Source: Candidatus Hydrogenedentota bacterium (GTDB taxonomy: Bacteria; UBA8481; J006). From it: a stretch of 12,807 nucleotides of DNA. The DNA lies in contig RFFU01000114.1 of NCBI GenBank assembly GCA_003697085.1, positions 1 to 12,807 of the forward strand, written 5' to 3'. Of the stretch, positions 7,062 to 12,807 are shown piece by piece. Positions within the stretch are counted from its first letter, which is position 1; every line of letters begins with the position of its first letter. Under the pieces are notes generated by a model that was given only the letters and a program-made list of their open reading frames with translations, had not been told where the DNA came from and made no database searches. The position numbers and the translations under genes are program-made.

Positions 7062-7090
7062 TTGGCAAAAACTCTTTCGGATGGTAGTTT
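7062..7090 (+). promoter_or_regulatory. Weak candidate promoter for the phosphohexomutase gene
   Basis: TTGGCA (5 of 6 matches to TTGACA) is followed after 17 bases by TAGTTT (3 of 6 matches to TATAAT). It would give a leader of about 130 bases ending in the purine-rich stretch. The good -35 and spacing are the only support; the -10 is poor. Confidence 0.25.
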
Positions 7091-7226
7091 TTGGGACGCG
7101 TCGCCCCGCACGGAGGAGATCAAAACGCGAACCGCATCGAAAGCGCGTCGGAGAGGATGGGAGAAGAAGAAGCAAAGAAGCCGAGAGAAGCAAAGAAGAT
7201 TCGAAAGAGAAGAAGAGGAAGAACAA

Positions 7227-8582
7227 ATGGCGGAATTTCCGAATGATCCGAGGTTGAAATTATCCGAGGCGGGGTTGCGGGGGGTCGTCGGAGAGACGTT
7301 TCTTCCGCCGCTGGTTTGCGGTATGGCGGCGGCCTTCGCCGCCGGGCGCGGTGAAGGCGCCTTGGCGTTGGGGCGGGACACGCGTCATTCGGGGCCGATG
7401 TTGTTGGATCTTGTGGCATCGAGTTTCCGCTCCGTCGGGCGGGATGTGATCGATCTGGGGATTTGTCCCGTGCCGACGATCGAGTTCTTTGTTCGTTCCG
7501 AAGGGCTCCCGGGCGGCATCGACGTGACGGCGTCTCACAATCCTCCGGAATGGAACGCGCTGAAGTTCATAGGGGAGGGAGGATACTTCCTCGATCGGGA
7601 AGAGGCCCTGGCGATCCGCAGGATTTTCGAGCGTGGGATTCCGTGGCAGGCGTACGATCGCTTGGGAAGACGTATTGCCGACGATACGGCGGCAAGGCGC
7701 CACATCACACGGATTCTCGAAGTGGTGGATGTGGAACTGATTCGCTCGAAGCACTTCCGCGTAGCGATCGATTGTGTCAACGGCTCCGCCTCGTTGATGA
7801 CCCCTCGGTTGCTCGAGGAATTGGGATGTGAGGTCGTGGCCATTCACACGACTCCCGACGCCGGATTCCCACATCCTCCCGAACCGCGACCGGCTCATCT
7901 GGAAGATCTTTCCCGTGCCGTGAGGGAGAGCGGCGCGGTGATCGGTTTCGCGCAGGATCCGGACGCGGACCGGTTGGCGTTGGTCGCCGACGGCGGGGAG
8001 TGTCTCTCCGAGGAGTATACGCTCGTTCTCGCCGCGGAACACGTGCTCAGCCGAAAGCCGGGCCGCCCGGTGGTCGGAAACCTTTCCGGCTCCCGGATGC
8101 TCGAGGATGTCGCGGCCAGGTATAACAGTCCTTGTTATCGAACCCGCATCGGCGAGATCAATGTCTCGAAGAAATTGCGGGAGGTAAACGGGGCGATCGG
8201 AGGCGAGGGGAACGGTGGAGTGATGATTCCGGAGGTCCACGAAGGTCGCGATTCCTTTACGGGAATTGCGTTGATTTTGGAGATGATGGCGGAGAGGGAC
8301 GCGTTGCCTTCGGAACTCGTGAGAGAGATCCCTTCCTACTCGATGTTGAAGTTTCAGAAGGAGATGGAGCCGGAGGCGATCGGAGCGGCGCTGGAGAGGA
8401 TCGAGGAGGAAATGGGCACGGGCGCGGAGAAGGATCATCAGGACGGCGTGAAACTTTCCTGGAGTGACCGTTGGCTTCACGCGCGGGCCTCCAATACGGA
8501 ACCGATCATTCGTGTTATGCTGGAGGCTCCAACCGAAGCCGCGGCACGGGAATTGCTCGAAAGAGCCGTGGCGCTGTTGTGA
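7227..8582 (+). CDS. Phosphohexomutase (phosphomannomutase/phosphoglucomutase/GlmM superfamily)
   Basis: A 451-residue enzyme of the alpha-D-phosphohexomutase superfamily, which moves phosphate between C1 and C6 of a hexose or hexosamine phosphate in the cytoplasm, feeding cell-wall and polysaccharide precursors. All four active-site elements are visible. The phosphoserine is Ser103 in TASHNPPEWNALK. The metal loop is DPDADR at 244-249. The sugar-binding loop is GGEGNGG at 325-331. The phosphate-binding loop is RASNTEP at 420-426. The N-terminal GLRGVVG and GRDTRHSG are also typical. ATG 7227 is chosen because a GAGGAAG ribosome site precedes it and the protein starts at the family's normal place; the frame extends to 6858, but through repeats. 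Substrate (glucose, mannose or glucosamine) cannot be settled by eye; GEGNGG resembles that of archaeal-type GlmM/PMM members. Confidence 0.95.
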   Translation: MAEFPNDPRLKLSEAGLRGVVGETFLPPLVCGMAAAFAAGRGEGALALGRDTRHSGPMLLDLVASSFRSVGRDVIDLGICPVPTIEFFVRSEGLPGGIDVTASHNPPEWNALKFIGEGGYFLDREEALAIRRIFERGIPWQAYDRLGRRIADDTAARRHITRILEVVDVELIRSKHFRVAIDCVNGSASLMTPRLLEELGCEVVAIHTTPDAGFPHPPEPRPAHLEDLSRAVRESGAVIGFAQDPDADRLALVADGGECLSEEYTLVLAAEHVLSRKPGRPVVGNLSGSRMLEDVAARYNSPCYRTRIGEINVSKKLREVNGAIGGEGNGGVMIPEVHEGRDSFTGIALILEMMAERDALPSELVREIPSYSMLKFQKEMEPEAIGAALERIEEEMGTGAEKDHQDGVKLSWSDRWLHARASNTEPIIRVMLEAPTEAAARELLERAVALL

Positions 8583-8685
8583 TCCCTTGCGGCGAAACAG
8601 GAACGCCGGTGGGGCGGAAAAGGCCGAGCCATTCGAAAGGAGAGTCTTGGTTGAGATTGCAGGGGTCGAAAAAGAGGGGAGAGCG

Positions 8686-10143
8686 GTGAGCGCGTCTCTC
8701 TTTCGCTTCGCCGATATCCGAAACCACGTCGTCGGGCTTCCACTGTTTCGTCGATGGTGTGCGGTGTCGGCGATTGCGGTCTCTCTGATCCTTTTCTTCG
8801 GCGGGACGGTGCACGCGGATACCGATCCGCTTGCGCGTGCGCGGCAGTACGTCGACTATCAGAAATACGACAAGGCCATCCCGCTTCTCGAGTCCTATTA
8901 CGGCCACAACCCGGAATCGACGGAGGCGTACTATCTTCTGTTGCACGCCTTGCGGATGAACGCGGTGGTGGCGTATGACGAGAAGGACTACGGGACCGCG
9001 ATCGTCTCGCTTGTGCGAGCCGTTCAGCTGGCCCCCACGGATACCTTCGTCAAGAGGGACCTGGCGACGGTCTATACGGCTTACGGGTACCATCTTTATT
9101 CGCGGGCGGATACTCCAGGCGCGGAGGAGGCGTTCCGGAAGGCGTTGGAGATCATCCCGACTTCACGGGCGGCGCGGCGGGGAATGGCGCGGATCGAGGA
9201 GGGAAAGGGGGATGCGGAGCGGGAGGCGGGGAGGCCGTTGATCGCCATTCATCATTATCGTTCGGCGTTGGAATGGGATTCCACTTCGATCGCGGCGCAT
9301 CTTGCCTTGGGGCAGATCTATTACCGCCGCGAGGAATTCGCGTTGGCGCGGCAGCATCTCAAGAAGGCGCGCGAATTGTCGGCGAAAACCATAAAGGGTT
9401 TGGACGATCTTCTGGCGCGCGTGGACCGGGAAGAAGAGGAGACGAGGTTGTACGAGACGATCGAGGCTGATGGATTTCGGGTGCGTTTCCGCGGCGCGGC
9501 GCGGTATGAACTTTTCAACCAGATCCTTCCGATTCTTCAGGAGGCGCGGCAACGGGCGTCGTTTCTCTTCGAGCGAACGCCCCGCAAACCGTTGACCGTG
9601 ATTCTTTACACGGGCGAGGCCTTTTCCCGCGCGGTCGCCGCTCCCGACTGGGCCACGGGACTTTATGATGGAAAGGTTCGCCTACGGGAATCCGAGGTGA
9701 ATCGGCCGGTGACCTATCTGACCCGCGTCATTCGCCACGAGGTTGCCCACGCGGTCTTGAATCAGGTTTGCGCGGGCGATGTTCCGGCGTGGATCCACGA
9801 GGGGATCGCCAAGTATCTCGAAATCGATCAATGGGACTCCCTGCAGGACGCCTCCTATCTCGTGACGGCGATCAAGAGGAAGGAATGGATCGATCTTTGG
9901 AGATTGGAAAAACCGTTCACGAGTTTGCCGGGGGACAGCGATGTTCGGTTGGCCTATGACGAGTCGGCGGCGGCGATCCGTTTTCTTGCTACAAATTATG
10001 GCCAGCGGGCCATCGCCGATCTCGTGACGCTTCTTTCAGCAGGGCGAAGTCCGGCCGAAGCAATCGACAATATCACGTTTCTCGACAGAAATGTATTTCA
10101 GTCGCGCGTTCGAGACTGGGTTTTGTGGGAATATGATCGGTGA
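8686..10143 (+). CDS. Secreted TPR protein with gluzincin-type (peptidase MA-like) metalloprotease domain
   Basis: A 485-residue protein from GTG 8686, preceded by GAGGGG at 6 bases; a TTG at 8647 is a possible alternative. The longest frame begins at 8464 inside the phosphohexomutase gene and is unlikely. A signal or anchor segment lies at about 24-41 (WCAVSAIAVSLILFFGG, then VHAD). TPR-like helical repeats run over about 46-245, for example KYDKAIPLLESYYGHNPEST and EEAFRKALEIIP. The C-terminal half carries the zinc motif HEVAH (351-355) and a downstream HEGIAKYLE, whose Glu372 is the likely third ligand, as in gluzincins such as peptidase_MA_2. It is probably a periplasmic or membrane-anchored zinc protease with a protein-binding repeat arm; the target is unknown. 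It overlaps the next gene by 11 bases. Confidence 0.88.
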   Translation: MSASLFRFADIRNHVVGLPLFRRWCAVSAIAVSLILFFGGTVHADTDPLARARQYVDYQKYDKAIPLLESYYGHNPESTEAYYLLLHALRMNAVVAYDEKDYGTAIVSLVRAVQLAPTDTFVKRDLATVYTAYGYHLYSRADTPGAEEAFRKALEIIPTSRAARRGMARIEEGKGDAEREAGRPLIAIHHYRSALEWDSTSIAAHLALGQIYYRREEFALARQHLKKARELSAKTIKGLDDLLARVDREEEETRLYETIEADGFRVRFRGAARYELFNQILPILQEARQRASFLFERTPRKPLTVILYTGEAFSRAVAAPDWATGLYDGKVRLRESEVNRPVTYLTRVIRHEVAHAVLNQVCAGDVPAWIHEGIAKYLEIDQWDSLQDASYLVTAIKRKEWIDLWRLEKPFTSLPGDSDVRLAYDESAAAIRFLATNYGQRAIADLVTLLSAGRSPAEAIDNITFLDRNVFQSRVRDWVLWEYDR

Positions 10144-10840
10144 CGCGGAGGTATCGTCCGTCGGGGCCTGTTTTTTGGAAGAGCCGTGTTCGGACGACGA
10201 AGTCATCATGGTGGTCGGCGCGGTGGAGCAGATGAAAGCGGACGAGGAGGCGCTGCGGAGCACGGCTCGTGACGGAAAGACGCGAGCGGCGCTTTATATT
10301 TTCCGCCGGCCGAGTGTGACGGCGGGAAGGAATGCCTCCGTGAACGAGGAGATGCTGGAACGCTGGCGTTGCGCGGGGCACGAGTTCGCGCGGCGACCGA
10401 CGGGCGGCGGAATCCTGCGCCACGACGGAGACTTATGTTTCGGTGTCGCCTTTCCGGAATCCACGGAAGCGGCGATTCGAGGAACGGGGCGGCATTTGGA
10501 ACGGGTTTCGGAGGCGTGGCGGGCGGCATTGTCGAAGCAGGGAATCATCGTCGCGCGGGCGGAGCGACCTTTGGTACGCGCTCCACGTTTCTGTTATACT
10601 GCCGGCGTCGGTGCGGAACTTTGTCTCGACGGTACGAAGATTCTCGGGTTGGCGGCCCGGGCGATCCGCGGCGGCGTTTTGGTACAAGGGACGCTTTCGA
10701 CCGGACGGATCGATCCCGAACTCGACCGAACGCTGGTCGGAGCGGGACCGCGCATTTCGTTGCGGGAACGATGCGACTGCGCTGAACTGGCGAGGAATTT
10801 CCGGGAGATTCTCTTGAAGCGGAATCCGCTTCTCGTATGA
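10133..10840 (+). CDS. LplA/LipM-family lipoate ligase or octanoyltransferase
   Basis: A 235-residue BPL_LplA_LipB-domain protein, counted from ATG 10133, which overlaps the previous stop by 11 bases; an upstream start at 10091 would overlap more. The substrate-binding signature RRPTGGGILRHDGD is at 87-100. The conserved lysine is Lys169 in DGTKILGLAARAIRGG, and VLVQGTLS follows, as in the family. These enzymes attach lipoate or octanoate to E2 and H proteins. Cys154 in APRFCYTAG sits just before the lysine motif, where, from memory, LipM octanoyltransferases have their catalytic cysteine (Cys150 in B. subtilis). That favours octanoyl transfer from acyl carrier protein over ATP-dependent ligation. 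The protein also lacks the extra C-terminal domain of E. coli LplA. Family is firm; exact reaction is inferred. Confidence 0.88.
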   Translation: MIGDAEVSSVGACFLEEPCSDDEVIMVVGAVEQMKADEEALRSTARDGKTRAALYIFRRPSVTAGRNASVNEEMLERWRCAGHEFARRPTGGGILRHDGDLCFGVAFPESTEAAIRGTGRHLERVSEAWRAALSKQGIIVARAERPLVRAPRFCYTAGVGAELCLDGTKILGLAARAIRGGVLVQGTLSTGRIDPELDRTLVGAGPRISLRERCDCAELARNFREILLKRNPLLV

Positions 10841-10856
10841 CCAAGGAGGAGAAGGA

Positions 10857-12704
10857 ATGAGAAAGAAGAGGAACGGGGTTGCCTTGTGGGCGAGTGGAGT
10901 GTTGGGAGTGCTTCTGGTGATTTCGACCGGAGGCGGAGTTCTTGCGGCGGTGCCGCAAGAACTTCTCCGGGGCCTCGATGAGGCGATCCAAGGGTTTCTC
11001 CCCGCCGAGGGTGTCGTGATCTTTGCGGGGGAGAAAGAGGTTTACGTCGATGTGACCGCGGAGAAGGGGGCAGCGGTCGGAAAGGAATATCTGGTGGAAC
11101 GTCCGGGAGAGACGCTCAAGCATCCGGTTACTGGCGAGGTTCTGGGAAGGACCCGGACGCTGGTGGCTCGCGTCAGGATCACTTGGATTCGAAAGAAGTT
11201 CTCGAAGGCGGAGATCGTGGAGAGCGAGGGGGCGATGAAACCCGCTGTCGGAGATCTCGTTCGGCCGGCACGGAATCCGATCGGTGTTTTCTTTCCGCCT
11301 CAATCGAAGGATGCGGGAATCCGGGAGATGGCGGAGGAGGTGGCGGCGGCGGCGCGAAGGGTCCCGAACGTCGAGTGGAAGACAAGCGACCCGAGATCGT
11401 TGAGGACTTCTCGAGCCTCCGGGGCGGTGATCGAGGCCGGCGCGGATGTGGGAATCGGATTCAACGTATCGCGGGACGGCGTGACCCTGGTCGTGGCTTC
11501 CGCTTCCAGTGAAAAGGAGCCGTGGACAAGGGAGATTCCTCGGGAAAACCTCCGCGAGGCGCGACGCGCCGCGGCCGAGGTGCGGGAATCGGAGTCCGCT
11601 GAGGAGGCGGAGAAAACCGGCGGATCGGCTGAGGAAGAGACTCGTCGATCCCGGCGCGACGAAGCCGCGGCAGTAGAGGCGAACCAGAAGACGGAACGCC
11701 GAACCGCGTCCGCGAACCGGGGATTCCACGAGGTAAAAGAGGAGGAAGGGAACGCGGCGAGTTTTCGATTGGATTTCGTTCCGGTGGCGGCGGTACCGGC
11801 GGACATCGACGGTGATGGAACCGATGAGATGCTTTTGGCCGAGGAGAAGGTCCTTCACGTTTTCGAACTTTCGACCAAAGGAGCCCGGGAAATGGAAAAA
11901 CTTTCTTTGGGGTGGATGGCGCGCGCGTTTCTCTTGAGTGCGGGGGATATCGACGGCGACGGCCGGGACGAGATTTTCGTGACGCAAAAACCGGGAGACT
12001 ACGTGACCGGCATCGGGTATCGGTACCGGAATGGGAAATTGAAGAAGTTTTACAAGGCGGGAGGAAAATTTCTTCGCGTGATGAAAATCGACGGGAAGGC
12101 TGAACTCTTCGCGCAGAGGTACGGGTCTTCGCGGCCCTTTCAGGGCAAGATCGAGCGGCTTCGGTATCGAGACGGAAAGATGGTTTCGGAACCGGCCGTA
12201 TTTCCGGGAAAAGCCAGGCTCTTCGGTGTGGCTCGGTTGGGAGGAGGATTCACCGTCTCGCTCGATTACGAAAATCATCTGCTTCTCTTCAATCCCTCGG
12301 GCAGTCTGCTCTGGAAGAGTCCGCTGCGATACGGCGGGTCGAACCGGCGGATCGAGTCGGCGGACAAGAAGAATGCGGAGGAGTTTCGAACGGGGCTGGA
12401 GGTCTTCGACCTCGACGGAGACGGAACGGAGGATCTGATCGCGGTACGGAATCTTCTGGAGGGCGGAGCGGAGCGAGGATTCATTCGTTTGGGCCGGCTT
12501 CAGCGGTATTCCTCGGGGAAGATCGTCGGAATGCAGCTGCGCGGCGACCGGTTGGTGAAACGCTGGGAGACGCCGCTCTTCGACGGCGAACTGACGAATC
12601 TGGGAATCGCCAAGATTGAACGGGGGCCGGTGGTGGTCGTCGTCAAGGTCCGAAAGACCGGTTGGAACGAGCGAAAGGCGGAACTGGTGCTGTTGCCGCT
12701 TTAA
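10857..12704 (+). CDS. Exported FlgT-like protein with FG-GAP/VCBS-type repeats
   Basis: A 615-residue protein with a signal peptide (about 1-31) and a strong AGGAGG ribosome site 7 bases before ATG 10857. Residues about 50-140 (VYVDVTAEKGAAVGKEYLV, TGEVLG, then AVGDLVRP) resemble the C-terminal domain of FlgT, a flagellar outer-membrane-ring protein. Residues 141-228 may be a reduced middle domain. A Glu/Arg/Ala-rich linker covers 230-290. The C-terminal part is FG-GAP-like, with three calcium-binding type motifs: DIDGDGTDE (316-324), DIDGDGRDE (364-372) and DLDGDGTED (518-526). This suggests a Ca-binding beta-propeller in the periplasm or outer membrane. No other flagellar gene is near, so a flagellar role is unproven. 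It starts 16 bases after the lipoate-type gene and is probably in the same operon. Confidence 0.87.
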   Translation: MRKKRNGVALWASGVLGVLLVISTGGGVLAAVPQELLRGLDEAIQGFLPAEGVVIFAGEKEVYVDVTAEKGAAVGKEYLVERPGETLKHPVTGEVLGRTRTLVARVRITWIRKKFSKAEIVESEGAMKPAVGDLVRPARNPIGVFFPPQSKDAGIREMAEEVAAAARRVPNVEWKTSDPRSLRTSRASGAVIEAGADVGIGFNVSRDGVTLVVASASSEKEPWTREIPRENLREARRAAAEVRESESAEEAEKTGGSAEEETRRSRRDEAAAVEANQKTERRTASANRGFHEVKEEEGNAASFRLDFVPVAAVPADIDGDGTDEMLLAEEKVLHVFELSTKGAREMEKLSLGWMARAFLLSAGDIDGDGRDEIFVTQKPGDYVTGIGYRYRNGKLKKFYKAGGKFLRVMKIDGKAELFAQRYGSSRPFQGKIERLRYRDGKMVSEPAVFPGKARLFGVARLGGGFTVSLDYENHLLLFNPSGSLLWKSPLRYGGSNRRIESADKKNAEEFRTGLEVFDLDGDGTEDLIAVRNLLEGGAERGFIRLGRLQRYSSGKIVGMQLRGDRLVKRWETPLFDGELTNLGIAKIERGPVVVVVKVRKTGWNERKAELVLLPL

Positions 12705-12733
12705 AAAAGGGGTCATTCTTACAATTTGTCAAT

Positions 12734-12761
12734 TTCGTTTTTCGGAACGGCCGGAAACGAA
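12734..12761. terminator. Weak hairpin after the FlgT-like gene
   Basis: TTCGTTT and AAACGAA form a 7-base stem, partly extended inward by CGG/CCG, 29 bases past the stop codon. There is no following T-run, so this is at best a weak or rho-assisted terminator, or simply an intergenic repeat. Confidence 0.35.
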
Positions 12762-12762
12762 C

Positions 12763-12807
12763 CACGGAAGGCACGGAATAAAGAAAAAGTCAAAAGGCAA
12801 AAGGCAA
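12763..12807. repeat. Short direct repeats at the right edge
   Basis: CACGGAA occurs at 12763-12769 and 12772-12778, with a period of 9. CAAAAGG occurs at 12791-12797 and 12798-12804 and then begins again at the window edge, with a period of 7. The array is cut off by the window, so its full length is unknown. Base composition is A/G-rich and unlike the coding sequence. Confidence 0.6.

Larger units (their letters stand above)
6387..7226. other. Intergenic region with palindromic repeats and a purine-rich leader
   Basis: This is 840 bases without a supported gene, between two divergent genes. 6387-6653 holds the ribosome site of the GYF_2 gene and low-complexity sequence. 6654-6938 holds the repeat cluster listed separately. 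6939-7140 contains a weak promoter-like pair. 7150-7226 is almost all purine and leads into the phosphohexomutase start. An open frame begins at 6858 and joins the phosphohexomutase, but it crosses the repeats and reads as non-protein, so I treat it as chance. Confidence 0.7.

Noticed and set aside
6858-7226. N-terminal extension of the phosphohexomutase
   Set aside because: It crosses inverted repeats and a purine tract and adds a low-complexity Arg/Lys/Glu sequence; a good ribosome site and the family-typical N-terminus lie at 7227.
7260-8480. Minus-strand open frame (406 residues) opposite the phosphohexomutase
   Set aside because: It mirrors a gene with all four active-site loops; its own sequence has no motif and is rich in Arg and His.
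8464-8685. N-terminal extension of the TPR-protease into the phosphohexomutase gene
   Set aside because: It would overlap 119 bases of coding sequence in another frame and bury the signal segment about 97 residues in.
10545-12716. Long minus-strand open frame (723 residues) opposite the FlgT-like gene
   Set aside because: It is rich in Arg, Pro, Ser and His with no recognisable motif, and covers a gene with a signal peptide, ribosome site and intact domain motifs. Long antisense frames are expected in GC-rich coding DNA.

Overview
The window looks like chromosomal DNA of a GC-rich, two-membrane (diderm) bacterium, probably from an uncultured lineage. The diderm inference rests on several proteins with export signals and large extracytoplasmic domains, a pseudopilin-type domain, a GYF_2-domain membrane protein and a FlgT-like/FG-GAP protein. 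Intergenic palindromic repeats also point to an environmental genome. No rRNA, tRNA or taxonomic marker good enough to name a phylum is present. I found no CRISPR array, prophage, insertion sequence or defence locus.

Layout. At the left edge is the first part of an unrecognised minus-strand gene (1-108) behind a promoter-bearing gap. Next is a minus-strand secreted transglutaminase-like protein (467-1588). It is divergent from lexA (1759-2436), across an AT-rich shared promoter region that holds a palindrome close to the lexA start. lexA overlaps by 4 bases the gene for a large MscS-type mechanosensitive channel with a long coiled-coil periplasmic domain (2433-4094). That gene converges, with only 3 bases between stop codons, on a minus-strand gene (4098-6386). 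Its product joins a cytoplasmic GYF_2 domain, one membrane helix, a DUF3352-like region and a type II secretion G-type pseudopilin-like domain.

The gap 6387-7226 (840 bases) holds a cluster of palindromic repeats: three copies of a GGCATCTTGCC element plus three other inverted repeats. A strongly purine-rich leader follows. Downstream is a plus-strand run of four genes: a phosphohexomutase (7227-8582), a secreted TPR protein with a gluzincin-type HEVAH protease domain (8686-10143), a LipM/LplA-type lipoyl or octanoyl transferase (10133-10840), and an exported FlgT-like plus FG-GAP protein (10857-12704). Short spacing and one overlap suggest co-transcription, at least of the last three. The right edge carries short A/G-rich direct repeats.

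Functionally this is mostly envelope and housekeeping content: SOS control, osmotic protection, sugar-phosphate metabolism, lipoate attachment and secreted proteins. I see no single integrated new system. The least ordinary points are the translational coupling of lexA to a mechanosensitive channel, the GYF_2/pseudopilin fusion, the FlgT-FG-GAP fusion, a LipM-like enzyme with a candidate catalytic cysteine, and the repeat cluster. Several genes start with GTG at strong Shine-Dalgarno sites, well downstream of the longest reading frame.
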